DNA of 64,000 nt from Paraspadella gotoi (Eukaryota > Chaetognatha): positions 23,107,497 through 23,171,496 of the forward strand of contig CM119269.1 in the NCBI GenBank assembly GCA_051294375.1, written 5' to 3'. Both the position numbers and the translations under genes were made by a program. The notes under the pieces are model-generated. The model did no database searches. It had not been told where the DNA came from and worked only from the letters and a program-made list of their open reading frames with translations. Every line of letters begins with the position of its first letter. Position 1 is the first letter of the stretch. Shown in pieces: positions 21,879 through 34,015 of this stretch.

Positions 21879-24800
21879 ATGCAAATGAGATTTATGCTTC
21901 CCCCTTCAGCGACGAAGCTGACGAAGAGATTGTCGGTGCTGCTTCTTTCCGAGTCCAACAACTCGATGACTCAAAGGCTTCAGGTCGAAGTCTCTCGTCT
22001 CGGACACAGAGTCTCTTTGAAGACAGGATTGAGGTCGAGCGAGATGCAAGCGGCCGTGGAGGAGACAAAACCAGAGGTTCGTAATATTTTTAACTAAATT
22101 ATTATTGAACCAAAATGAAAGTATAGCTAAAATAGTAAAATAAGTTTTCTATAAAGACCGTATCAAAATATATGAGAAATGATCTAAACTACTACAAAAT
22201 CATCGCAGGAGTATCAAACCACCAAAAGCAAAAGATGAAAGAAATCAATATTGTTTGAAATGAACCACAAAATTACTTTGGTACATTTTCTTGTTTTTTA
22301 AAGTTATTTTGTAGTTCTTCCTTGTTTATCTGTTTTGTTTTCATTTGTCTGTTGCATTGTTTCGTTGTTGTTGTTCTTATCTGTTTTGTTATTGTTTCGT
22401 TTCACTCTTTCAATACTATATTATTATTATTCTATTACACTAAACTAAGTATGTACATAACAGTTATAACATTATTCCAACATGATTTAAAATTTGATGC
22501 TAGTGCCGAGTTTTCCTCAATCTAATACTGAAGGGAGTGGTCCTTTATACAATTAAAACATTTCTTGAAATATTATACCACTTCATTGATAGGGAAGCCA
22601 GTTACTCTGGGTGTGAATAAACGAGACTGTGAGAGAGTCTTGATTGAAAGCTTGCAGGGACCTGCTATGTCATAATCTTGTAAGAGTGAAGGAGGCCTTA
22701 AACCACCTGTCCAAAGTCAGGGGCAAGATAGTTTTTATATTAAATGACTGCAGAATTTTAAATTGGTTGTACCAATTTCATTAATCTCTCTCTCTCTCTC
22801 TCTCCCTTCAGATCATTATCTGCCCGTTTCTCAAAACCTTCGTTCCCGAATCGGTTTACTCCGTGCCCGGTCGGCCTTGCCTCATTGTCCACCCCGGCAT
22901 CATCGGCGATCGCGGCCCTTCCTCTTTGGACTGGGCCGTGAGAGAAGGGCGAGCCACTTGGGGCGTGACAATTTTGGAGGCAGCGAAAGAAATGGACGCT
23001 GGGGATGTTTGGTCTTCCGCTGAGTTTAAAGTAAGTTTAAGGGTAAATATTAGGATAAGTAAAGGATAAGAATAAAGTCTATTTAATGGTAAGTATTAGG
23101 GTAAGTTAAGGGTTGAAGAGACAGTAATGATTGTTATGTATTAGTGACAGAACCGTTCAATATAAGCAGTCCCTGAGCTTCAGATGAGGCTTTAACACCG
23201 TGTTACAGGCGAGTTAAGCGCCCCGTCCCTCTTAACTGGCTAGGCGACCACCGGGCTAGAACCCGGACCTTTGGGTTGGGAGGCGAATGACTTGCCTCCG
23301 GCACCAATGGCCGCTGATGAACGGTTGGTGGATTTTAGTCTACCTAGGGTTGATATCTTTCTCTCTCTCTCTCTCTCTCTCTCTTTCCGTTTTAACTTGA
23401 AATCTCCCGCTTCATATCTTGTACAGTGAATATCATTTCCTTCAATTTCTACTCCAGTTTTAAATTTGTTTTTTCACATTTTATTTCCTTTTATTTACCT
23501 CTCCCTCACCCGAAGGTCCCCACCGCTGCCACCAAGTCGTCCCTCTACCGCCTTCAAGCCCAAGAGTCCGCTGTTCGATCCATCAAAGACGCTCTCGTCT
23601 CCTTTCAAAAGAATCTCTCACGTGACTCGACCCCTTTTGTTCCACGACAAGTGGACCCGAATGACCGGAGCGTGGAGGGTCGCGCCATGCCAACCATGAA
23701 GCGCGCCGATCGACGCATCGATTGGTCAGCGTCGTTGGAGGAGGTGGACCGGGCGTTGAGATCTTCGGAGAGTTGGCCGGGTTCTGTAGCCAGGTGGGTG
23801 TGGGGTTTTGAATTGGATATGGCTCAGGTTGCCCTCTCTGACCCAAAAACACTCTTTGACCCTTAAATTTTCCAAACTGACCTTTCTGATCCTTTCTGAT
23901 CTTTTAATCAATCCTTAGACCTTTTAATCACCCACTTTGACCCTTCTGTTTTTCGCGCCAACATTTTATGATCCTCTTCAACTCATCAACGACCCACAAT
24001 GATCATTTAACATTCAATTACCCACATTGACCAATGGTCAATGGTCAATGACCATCCAACATTCAATCGCCCACACTGACTTTTAAAACGACGCAGACTG
24101 ACCATTCAATATTTCAATCGCCCACACTGCCCTCTAAAACGAACCACACTGATTTTTCAACATTTCAATTACCCACACTGATCTTTCCCCATCCCCAGTT
24201 TCCCTAACCTAATCCCCGACCACGAGTTCGGTCTCTTTGGTCCCCGACTCGAGACTGACGCTTCCCTTATCTCCTTCGCGCGCCGCAACTTCGCCTCCTT
24301 CTACGGCGTCGCGCCGACCCCTGGCGCCGTCATCGGGCACCGCGAAGGCGCCATCTTGGTTGCGTTGCGAGAGACAGAGGCTGGGGTCTGGATATCTCAT
24401 TTGAAACCTAAAGCTGGAAAGAAGTGAGAGGAAGGGGGAGGAGAGAGAGAGAGGGAGAGAGAGAGGGAGGAGGGAGAGAGGAGGAGAGAGAGAGAGGGAG
24501 GGAGAGAGGGAGAGGAGGAAAGGAGAAAGAGAGAGGAAAGAGAAAGAAGACAACGAAAAAATAGAGAAAGAGATAATGACAAACAGGTAATCTGTAATCT
24601 GTATGTCTGGCCAATCCGTAGAATCAGTCCGTGTATCTGTCCCGCCGTCGGCATGACTGTCTGTTTGTGAGATTCAGTCGGTATGTCTGACTGTCCGCAT
24701 CGCCATTTTGTTATTCTGTCGGTTCAGCTAGTCTGTCAGTATGTCTTTCTGTCAGTCCGTATGCTTTAAATCTGGTTTCATCATCCTGCTCCACTACAGT

Positions 24801-26686
24801 TACTTCAAAAGCAAAGCTCGAGTGGAGCTGCCGATTCCAGAGGAGCTTTTGGTTCCGGCCTCGGAGGAGCAGTTGGAGCGAAGTTGCGATTTTAAATGGA
24901 GCTACGTTAGATTTGGGGAACGATCCAGAGGATTTCAGGTTTCAGTTTAATTGATGGGAAAGGAATATTTAAATTGATAAATAAATATTTTAATGAATGA
25001 ATATATAAAACTATGTATGACAAACTATAAACCTTTAAACAAATCTAAATAAATGAATAAAAATGTATCAATCAATCAATGAATAGATACTGAAAAGAAT
25101 ATACTAATAAATATGTAAATTAAGTAAATCTATGTTAATGTAACGGGATATATGAATAAATAATTAATTAATACCTATGTAAAATATTTTAAACTTTTTT
25201 GTTCATTTTGAAATTGAGTTTAATTTAGTTTAATATCGTAAAACATGTAATTTTTAAATTTTTTCTCTATAAATAAAAATTGACAAATAGTTGAATTATT
25301 AAACTAATGAATAAATAGATAAATAAATAAAAAATAATATCAAAATATATAAATAAATAAATAAATAAATAAATAAATATATAAATAAATATAGAGAGGA
25401 CGAAGGGAGCCGGAGACTGGCTCCGCTGACGACATAAATATATAAATAAATAAATAAATAAATAAAAACAATTATATAAATAAATAAACTCGCATTTTTC
25501 TTTTCTCCCAGCAAGTCTACATGAGAGAGGATCCAGACTTACCCATTACTTACCTCCATTTCGATTTTTCCGGTGGTGCCAGCTCAGCTGAGCAGAGCTG
25601 GAGATTGTGCGGTGCTGTGGCTCGGGCCTGTCGCGATCTGCGAACACGATGCCGTCAGGTCGTTGGAAGTGGGAGGCAATGACATTGCAGATAGTCGAGC
25701 ACGTTGTGACAATGTGGATTTTTCTCTATCGTTTATTTATAAAAAGAAATTACTCAATAAATAAACTATCTCGCCCCTGACTTCTTACTAGATAATAACA
25801 TACTACATTGCAAGCTTTGAATCAAGACTTTTTTTTCAACCCTAGAGCACTTGGCTACCCTAACCTATCTTATAGGTCAAAGTTCAAGGATGCAAAATAA
25901 CCTATTAATTTTGTCAATTTGTACTAATTCAGCATTTAAGCCTTTAATTAAAAGGATATAAATAAATTATTCAATTTTTTTTTTATTCAGGAATTGAAAT
26001 CTGGAAAAGCGATGAATCCTCCCCTTCTCGTTTTGATGGGAGGAGATCAATTCTTCAGGTGAATCTGATTCTGAATCTGAATCTGAATATAAATCAAAAT
26101 TTGAATCTGAATCTGAATCTAAAACAAGTTTGAGCAAACGATGCCGGATCTGCCCACGATCATTAGTGTTAATTATGTAGTCGGGCATTGCCTAGGTTCA
26201 CCCCGCCTAGAATCATGACACTTTCAGTTGTGACCCGGTGGCTCATTGAGTAAAGCCATCAGCTCATGACCACTAGGTACCGGGTTCAATCCCAACCCTG
26301 TACCTACCCTGCGGGAAGCGTGAGGACGGCCGTAAGCCGCCTTGGGGGAATGGCAAACCCTCAAGCCTGGTTCCAAGCCCAGGGACCCGTTCCATGGCTG
26401 CTAGAGGGGGTTATAGAAGTTACGGACAGTCATCTTCAGCCCACGTAGCGCCTTATCCACAAATTATTTAATTAATTAATTAATTAATTAATTAACTACT
26501 CTACTTAACTACTATACTCTCTCCCCCAACTTTATTCACTATCACAGTATAACTCACAGTATTACCGCATTTAATTCACAGCAACGGCATCGATTTAAAT
26601 TGGATCCATGGGGCACAAGCGCCTGACCTGGCTTCTTGGATTAGCATAAACGCGTTTAATGACGTCATCAAAACGTAAATCAATAA

Positions 26687-26720
<34 letters not shown>

Positions 26721-27252
26721 GGCTCTCTTTTCCGAGAGTGCCCCGTTTCTGTTCTTTTATCCCAAAATTTAATTTTGATCTTAATATTTAAACCTAAATA
26801 TATTTTTAAACCTATAAACCATTCCCTAACCCTAATAGCTAATCCTTAACCCCAACTTAATTCTCAACCCTAACCCTAACCCCAACTTAATTCTCAACCC
26901 TCACCCTAACTCTAACCCCTAACCATAAACGCTAACATAAATCCTTACACTTTTTTATTATTATTATTTATTATTTATTATTCCTTTATTATTTATTATT
27001 TATTTATTATTTATTATTCCTTTATTCATCTCCCAGGTTTCTCTTAGAACCGGAAGTCGTGGTGGCGGCGGCGTTAAGAAGAAACGCCGGCGCTGGCGGC
27101 GTCATGTTGGCCGCGGCCACTGATCACGTCATCTCTGGAGACTCGGTCATTCTCAATCCTTCTTACAAAGTGAGACTTTAAATCAAATTTAAATCTTAAA
27201 ATAAATATAAAAATTGGAATTAAGACGAAAACCAACTCAAATTGAAACCCCC

Positions 27253-27289
<37 letters not shown>

Positions 27290-27662
27290 AAGCCCATGCG
27301 TCTTTTCGGGTCGGAATACTGGACCCATTTTCTTCCTTCACGAGTTGGACCCGACACGGCGCGCCTTTGGACGGAATCGCCTGCGCCGGTCGGCGCTCAC
27401 GAAGCGAAAGACGCCGGTCTGGTGGACGCTTTAATCCCGGTTCCATTGGGCGCCGATGACGAGGACGACGCCTTCGTGGCGGAAGCGCGCCGGTACGCGG
27501 CGTCGCTCGAGATCGGCGCCGTGCGGGACCGAAAGTTGAGTCTCGTCGGCGTGGCTGAAGGAGAGGCGCTGGAGAGAGCGAGAGAGAGAGAGTTTGTAGA
27601 AATGAGAAGATGTTTCCTGGATGGAGGAATTTCACGAAGCGAGAAGAAAGTTTGTGATGCGT

Positions 27663-27706
<44 letters not shown>
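21879..27706 (+). CDS. hoxX: HoxX/HypX-type protein (formyltransferase-like + enoyl-CoA-hydratase-like)
   Basis: Ten exons join in frame to 637 residues: 21879-22076, 22812-23030, 23516-23793, 24199-24423, 24800-24938, 25512-25658, 25991-26058, 26582-26674, 27037-27169 and 27293-27706. The N-terminal half resembles formyl-tetrahydrofolate-using transferases: LIVHPG, GDRGPSSLDWAV, WGVTILEAAKEMDAGDVW. Putative catalytic His93 and Asp128 are kept. The C-terminal half is a crotonase fold: LMGGDQFFSNGIDLN (about 417-431), NAGAGGVMLAAATD (472-485) and GSEYWTHFLPSRVG. This domain order is that of bacterial HypX/HoxX, which make CO from a formyl group via formyl-CoA for [NiFe]-hydrogenase maturation. 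No hydrogenase gene is visible, and animals are not expected to have one, so the role here is open. The start is the first ATG of the exon; a later one is possible. The last residues are a Glu-Arg dipeptide tail encoded by (GA)n. AATAAA follows at 27889. Confidence 0.9.
22520..22745 (+). repeat. Dispersed repeat family 3
   Basis: Contains GGGAAGCCAGTTACT, GAGAGAGTCTTGATTGAAAG, CTTGCAGGGACC and GTCCAAAGTCAGGGGCAAGATAG. Near-complete second copy at 32335-32570. Partial copies near 10455-10565, 14245-14375, 17065-17140, 25765-25830, 32878-32970, 46130-46245 and 55285-55350. It lies in intron 1 of the HoxX-like gene. Class unknown. Confidence 0.7.
23105..23345 (-). repeat. SINE family 1 in HoxX intron 2
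   Basis: Full-length copy, antisense to the host gene. Confidence 0.8.
24424..24760 (+). repeat. Purine-rich (GGAGA)n tract, then GTCTGT-type repeat
   Basis: In HoxX intron 4: about 130 bases of GAGAGG/GGGAGA units begin directly at the splice donor, followed by degenerate units of GTATGTCTGTC type. The minus-strand Ser/Leu-rich frames here are artefacts. Confidence 0.8.
25300..25490. repeat. (AAAT)n arrays in HoxX intron 5
   Basis: AAAT tandem repeats at about 25312-25392 and 25437-25490, separated by a GC-richer 45-base piece. Confidence 0.85.
26175..26455 (+). mobile_element. SINE family 2, most complete copy
   Basis: From CGGGCATTGCC through TTCACCCCGCC, GTGACCCGGTGGCTCATTG and a box-B-like GGGTTCAATCCC to CATCTTCAGCCCACG. 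It lies in HoxX intron 7. Confidence 0.8.
26686..26960. mobile_element. Telomere-like-core element in HoxX intron 8
   Basis: A (TTA)n run is followed by GGCTCTCTTTTCCGAGAGTGCC, then CCCTAACCCTAACCCC-type units. TTATTATTTATT repeats follow up to the next acceptor. Confidence 0.7.
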
Positions 27707-27739
<33 letters not shown>

Positions 27740-27840
27740 GAGAGAGAGAGAGAGAGAGAGAAGAGGAAGGGAGAAAGGGAAGATGGAAAAGGGAGAGAAG
27801 GGAGGGAGAGGAAGAGGAAAAAGGAGAAGCCAGAAATTAG
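27664..27840 (+). repeat. (GA)n array overlapping the HoxX C-terminal codons
   Basis: GA tracts run from the last codons of the gene through its stop (TAG at 27704-27706) and beyond, then grade into GGGAGAAGG purine-rich sequence. Confidence 0.9.
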
Positions 27841-27899
27841 GAAATTTAAAAGAAAACGGTTATTGAAAAGACAAGAAATTACAAGAGAATAAATTGTAT

Positions 27900-29090
27900 G
27901 AAAATTGCAAAATTACTTGCTAATGACACAATGTCATTTTACTTATTTGTTGGATTAGGCCCTACTTCTTTTTAAAAAAAAAATTTTTCCTAATTTTTAT
28001 TTTTCTGAAAAGAAAACAGAGCAAACAAATAATTGCGGGAATGGTTGCAAAAATATCTTATGTCAACAATAAACGTGAACAAAAAATATCTTAAAATATC
28101 TTTTAAGATGTATTTTTTTTTATCGGTGTTTGTTTTTATTAAATGTTTCTACTGCTAATTATAATTCTTTTTTTCACTCATTCGCTAGCTGGACGAATCG
28201 GTATACGAGCAGATTTGGCCGTACTTTTGATTAGCTAATTTATCCGTACTTATCTCAAGTCAGTTGGAATTAGCTAATGAACGGCAAAATTGATTGCTAT
28301 TTTGTTTAAAAATACAACTTTTTCCTGGGCATATACCGCAGCGTCTATTAACGGAAAAAGCTTTCATCACGAAACAAAGAGCAAAGTTGTTTCATAGGCA
28401 GTAGGGTGGAGTGATGAAAAGATTTAGTGATTGAACATTATTTGTTTGCTGCCTATGGACTTGTAATTAATTAATTTTAAATCCTTTAAAAAATTATTTT
28501 AGCATAACAGTATATTAATCTCAATTATTTATATAGTAATATCCTTATAAAATCATTAAATTTCAAAATATTTTTATTTTTATTTTTAAGAAAAGATTTG
28601 AATTTGCTGTAAAAAAATAAAAAAACTTTTTATAAAATATGTTATATGCTAAAGATGACAAAATTTTTGATAACATGTTTTCTATTTTTGATTCAACTCT
28701 TTAAGAAGAATTTGAATCTTTAATAAAAGTTTTAAAAAAATTATTTTTAAACTTTAATATTTTATAAAAATATTACTATAAATATGTAACAATATGAACA
28801 AAATATTTTTTTTATTAATTAATCATACTATCTCACATTTAAATATCCTTATTTCATCATTCAAATAATTTTTTATTCTTGAATACTCTATTTAATAGGC
28901 AGTTCTTTTTCCAAGATTAATTTTGATATAACATAATATAATAATATAATATAATATTTGGATTACTGTATTATTAAATAATAGTAAGCTAATGCTAGTG
29001 TTTAATTTAATTAATTCCTACATAAAAAATAAATTTAAATTCTCATTTTTGTATATCATCCACATTTTATATTCCATTTTCTAATAGCAA
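27900..29090. other. AT-rich intergenic DNA, no gene seen
   Basis: Very AT-rich with no exon-like patch. An element sharing the GTATGAAAATTGCAAAATTACTTG motif with 12875-12900 begins at about 27895. Confidence 0.5.
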
Positions 29091-29114
29091 GTTATTAGTT
29101 CTTTTTCTTTTTAT

Positions 29115-29215
29115 CGGTGGGTCAATATTACGTTACGTCTCAGTAGTAAGGCGTAATGAAAGTTGCAGATCAAAAATCCTGGGGTCGTGGGTTCGAGCCC
29201 CACATTGGGCGCCAC
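29115..29215 (+). other. tRNA-like sequence (degenerate, possibly a SINE head)
   Basis: A perfect T-arm (GTGGG-TTCGAGC-CCCAC) is followed by ATTGGGC, G, CCA. The upstream GGTCAAT could pair with ATTGGGC at six of seven positions, counting one G-U. D and anticodon arms are not convincing, so I do not call a functional tRNA gene. Confidence 0.3.
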
Positions 29216-29519
29216 TCTATCTGGGATAGTGGTAATCTGGGTCTAACTAACGAAGTCGTAAAGGAAGAAGGCGAAATGTAGGAAAACGTGTATACTGTAT
29301 ATACTACTAAAAAGGCAAAAAAAGGTGTACAAAAACTGGAGGGAAAAATCGGAAGGAGCGGAGAGGAGAAAGTAGAGGGGAGAGAGTAGAAACGAGAAGT
29401 GAAAACTGGGTGAGCCTCGAGCCCTGGGTGCTAGGAGGAGGAAGAGGAAGGTGAATGCGTGGCTGACGAGACACGAGACTCGCGCTCGGGCTGGTTTGGT
29501 CGTTGTTTATGATTAGTAC

Positions 29520-30890
29520 TCATTATAAAAAATAAAAAAAAATTTAAATAATGTTATTTTGTTTTGAAAGGAGATTCAAATTCTTATAAAAGTTGATAAA
29601 AAGAAAATATAATCTTAATCAAAAATTTTTTATTAAGTTAGCCAAAAATTCAAAAAACTACATTTATTATAAATAAATTTAATTATAGGTTAATAATAAT
29701 AGTTTTTTTAGGATTTTGACCAAATAGATTAATTATATTTCTTTCGAATTCGAATCTGCTTTTAAAAATAAAAATTTTTACATTTTTTATGGTGAGTACT
29801 ATACATAAATATGGGCAAAAGCTAAAATTAAAATTTTTTTTTTATTTAAAAATGTTACATGTACAAGCCTTTTCGTGATCGACTATTCAAATTTTGATTC
29901 TACTTGATTTTAATATTTTTGCTACGCTTTACTCAGTCGGTCTGTATACTAAGTATAACTTTCAAAATCTAAAAACCTGACAAGAAAAAAATTTGTTGAA
30001 CGATAATTAAAATGAATTAATTAAAAAATAAAAAAAATATAATTAAGGACGTCATTCATACAATAGTTTTTCAATAACAGCAATGATTATCAAGATTTAT
30101 TAATTGGGGAAAGCGGTTGATTCTTTGAATTATTAATTTATTATAAAATATGAAATAAACCTGAAATTCAAGTTAAATGAATGACAGATAGTATGCTAAT
30201 GGGGAAACATGTACGATGGCGGGATGTAAGGTATTTCCCGACAGCTGGCGCTCAAGGATTTTTGACCCACTTTATGAAGGATTTTTTTAAAAAAAATTAT
30301 ATTTCTTTTTATCAACTTTTTATGACGAATCCAAATCTGCCAAAAAAATCTTAGAAAAACTGTTTTAAAATTAACATTTATTATGGCCTACTGCGTAAAT
30401 TGTAAAATTTATTAGAAGTTTTTTTTTATACCTAAATGTTCATTAGTATAATGTTGTTCGTTCCTCACTTTTAGAATTTCAATTAAAGTTAAATTTAAAA
30501 ATTTTATTACGCCTTAATAACCACCGTATCACTAGCGAGTTTACGCCAACACAATTAAATACAACCAGCACGACCGTTAGGGAATTGAACTCGTAATTTA
30601 CGGTTCGTGAACGAATACTTAACCAATGGAACAAACTGAGTTTTATGAAGCTATACAGAAGGCGAATTTAGGATTCGTCACAATACAAGATTTTCTCAGA
30701 TCTGTAACGCACACTCAGTGTAGAAAAAGGTCAGACTCAATATTGACGTGACTCAGTCACGTCAATATTTGGCCTTATTTTCGAAGAAAGCATAATGAAT
30801 ATTAGATCTTAAGTTTAGGAAGTTTAAAAAAAAAACAGCAATGGGGTGCTTTCGGAAAAGTGAGCCCAAAATTTTAAATAAGAATTAATA
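29520..30890. other. AT-rich intergenic DNA
   Basis: No exon seen. A 14-base inverted repeat (TATTGACGTGACT...AGTCACGTCAATA) lies at 30740-30775, and a telomere-like-core element end (AATGGGGTGCTTTCGGAAAA) at 30841-30860. Confidence 0.45.
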
Positions 30891-30906
30891 TTGATATTAT
30901 TCTGCC

Positions 30907-33327
30907 TTAGCACAGAAGCCAGTCCCTATGTTCTCTCGGTCGGCATTTATCTGGACAAGGTCCGTTCGTCTTCAGGGCCACTGAACCAGTTCTGCCCCCG
31001 ACGTAATTCACCACGTGAGGGTCAGTAAAGTTTGGTCCGGATATCCGTCGCGTTGGCCAGGGTCTGTTCAGTTCGCTCTTGAAGGCCTCGCACAAGTAGC
31101 TGTCGTGGGCGACCATGTCGTTTTTGAAAATTGGCCAAGCGAATCTGGAGAGAGCGTGCTGTGAAAGAGAGAGAGAGAGATTGAATGCGTATTTTGTATT
31201 TTGAAATTTGTAATAGTATTTTGTATTATGTAATATGTATTCATTATTTGAAATTCATAATCTTGCCAGCGATAATGATTTTTTGTTATTTTAAATTTTG
31301 CAGAAAAAAAAGTTGATTTTGATGTCATCCTCTCTTGGCAATTATTTTCTTTTAATTAAAGTTTATATTAAAAGATTAAGAAAGTTAGGGATTAAGTTAA
31401 GGATTAAATTAGTGGTAAAGATTAGGAAGTTGGGGTATGATTAGGTTGGGGACCAAGGAGTTGAGGGTTCAGGATTATGGTTTAAAATTGAGATATCTTA
31501 AGATATATTTAGGTTAAATATTAAAATTAAAATTGAAACAAAAATGGGTCACATTTGGAGAATAGAGCCTCCCTAACCTGATCCAAAGGCCTCCATTGAT
31601 TGCTGCCCGCGAATTTCAAAATGGCGTCGAACAAATTTCTCAGCCTTTCCCTTTTGTCCGATTTGATCTTCATTCCGTGCAATCCCGCCAGGATGTGAGC
31701 TTTCTGCATCTTGTGATCCCTCATGACGTGAAACGAGTATCCAGTCGCGTTCCAATCTTTCACCGCCGCCACTTCACGGGGCGTGATGCTGGAGTCAAGG
31801 TCACGACTGTGATATTCCACGCACAGTGGATCGGCCATCGTGGCAAATCGCCAGAGTCGTCCGTGATTGAGAGAGAGAGCGGGATACTGTGCTGTGAGGA
31901 TTGAACGGGGGAGGGGGAGAGAGAGAGAGAGAGAGTGAGGAAAAATAGGAGGAAGAGAAAGAGAGATTTGTCAATTTTGACAATCTCTCTCTCCTTCTCT
32001 CTCTTTGTCTTTTTCACTCTCTTTTTTGTTCCTTTCTGCCTACTTATTTTGCTACTTCCCCCCGCTCTCTCTCTCTCTCTCTCACTCTGCTCTCTCTCTC
32101 TCTCTCACCAATGTCTCCGACATCGCAAATGTCAAAAATAGTTTCGTTGCAAAAAACTTTGCAAAGCTCAGAATTTTCCTCTTTTGTTAAATTTTTCCAA
32201 TTTACGTAGAGACGCATTAAATATCCGGGATAGAAATGACGGATTTGACCCAAATTCTTTGTGATGCCTGTTAAAATAAAATAAAATCCAGCTCCTTTTA
32301 TTTTGATGCTGGGCGGAGTTCAATATAGCATTCCCCGATCTAATACATAAGGGAGTGGTCTTTTCATAAAATTGAAACATTCTTTGAAATATTATACCAC
32401 CTCACTGATAGGGAAGCCAGTTACTTTGGGAGTGAATAAACGAGACTGTGAGAGAGTCTTGATTGAAAGCTTGCAGGGACCTGCTATGTCATTATCTTGT
32501 AAGAGTGATGGAGGCCTTAAACTACCAAAGCCTGTCCAAAGTCAGGGGCAAGATAGCTTATTTATTAAATGAATGGATAATTCTTATATTAATTGTACCA
32601 ATTTCAAACAAATATATGATATAAATAAATAAATAATATGACGTCCCGGCAAGTTTACCGGTCTTTAAGCCAGTCGCCTTAAGTCGCGATCTGATCCCTG
32701 AGTACTGCCATCAGCTAATGGTACCTACCTCGCGATATGCGTGAGGACGGCCCTAAACCGCCACTGGTGCCTGGAAAACCCTCAAGCCTGGTTCCAAGCC
32801 CAGTTCAAGAAGTTGCGGATAGTCATCTTCAGCCCACTTAGTATTAATATAATAAATATATTATGTTTAATTTTATTCTTTCATCCGTCTTACAAGATAA
32901 TAACAAGCTTTGAATCAAGATTCTCTCAGAGTCTAGTTTGGCTTTCTTATAAATGGACCACTCTCACATGTTAACCAGAATTACTATCTAATATAAATGT
33001 TACTCAATGAAATATAAACCCAAACCCTTTTATATACAAACCAGTATAAAATCTCGAGTAAAACAAAGTCGAGGATGAACCAAAAAACGAATAAGCGAAT
33101 ATTTTTTGTCCCGATCCTCGATCCGTGGCTACTTGACTGCACAGCGATCTATTCCCGATCTGAGTTTCCTCAATCTTTTTCACCACTTTACACCCACACT
33201 GTGGGTCGAGTTCGTTGCGTTGCGTTCGTACGATAGAAAATTGAAATGAAAAATCGCAGTATTTTATGTATAAATGTATGCAGATCGTCAGTAGGAGACA
33301 AGTGACTACGAAGATATTCTGTTTCAT
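30907..33327 (-). CDS. Type II membrane glycosyltransferase-like protein, copy A
   Basis: Four exons join in frame: 33327-33042, 32267-32109, 31891-31578 and 31158-30907, giving 336 residues. The N terminus is a signal anchor (FVVTCLLLTICIHLYI), then a Cys-containing stem, SYSFFGSSS, HFYPGYLMRLY, LCKVFC, DICDVGDI, then GRLWRFATMADPLC, HSRDLDSSIT (Arg178-Asp181 region), FHVMRDHK, and a Cys-rich end PCPDKCRPREHRDWLLC. DLD resembles the DxD metal/nucleotide-sugar site of GT-A glycosyltransferases, and the layout suits a Golgi type II enzyme. The family appears uncharacterised, so activity is inference. Its tandem partner is at 35111-37010. Relative to that copy it has an extra intron splitting exon 1, filled with dispersed repeats. 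Confidence 0.8.
31340..31575. repeat. Telomere-like-core element, inverted, in an intron
   Basis: GGATTAAGTTAAGG/TTAGGG-type units ending in AAAATGGGTCACATTTGGAGAATAGAGCC, directly beside the exon 3 donor of copy A. Confidence 0.55.
32335..32570 (+). repeat. Dispersed repeat family 3, second near-complete copy
   Basis: About 90% like 22520-22745 by eye. It lies in the copy-A-specific intron. Confidence 0.75.
32690..32845 (+). repeat. SINE family 2, truncated
   Basis: Keeps GCGTGAGGACGGCC, AACCCTCAAGCCTGGTTCC and CATCTTCAGCCCAC. It lies in the copy-A-specific intron. Confidence 0.7.
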
Positions 33328-34015
33328 TTTTAAAATTGCGTCTTTTTTTAAATGATCTGGATATTTGAGGAAAACTGGTTCCCTTTACTATTGAGCGGAG
33401 ATGTCGCTTTTTTTGTAGAGGCGGGATTAATTAGGGTGATATTTTGTAGTTCGTTTGAGTACTCGTTGATTTTAAATACATTTGGAATTTAGTTTGTTAC
33501 AGTTAAATTGAAATAAAAGGGTAACTGAGAGATTGATTTTTATGTTTTGACTAAAATACGCGACGAGATATGAAACGAGAACGCTAATTCCTACGTGTTG
33601 CGCCGCAAAATTTATTTTCACGTGCATTTCCTTTTGATGACATGATATGACATGACATTACATGACTAAAAAACTTTTTTGCCCTTGTATTTATGACATG
33701 CACTGCATCAAAATTCTGTCTTTTATTCTTTATAGTTTTAGGAATTCCTAAAGGAGGCGCTAGCAGTCTCTTAGAATTTAGTTTTTTTTCGGTTTAAACA
33801 AATGAGAAACCAACGATAGGCAAATTACATGCATTTTCAACGTAAATGGGATAGACCGAAGGACAGACATACGGACCGACCGACTGACCGACCAAAAAGT
33901 GACTTATACTAAAAAAAATCTTAAAGTATAGTGATCTAGCCAGACTTTACTATCAAAGAAAATTAATGAAAAAATCCAGAAAAAAACGAATGATTGATGC
34001 GATTACGAATTATTG

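Noticed and set aside
21879-27706. Bacterial contamination as the source of the HoxX gene
   Set aside because: Nine introns with matched phases contain the same SINEs and elements found around the animal genes.
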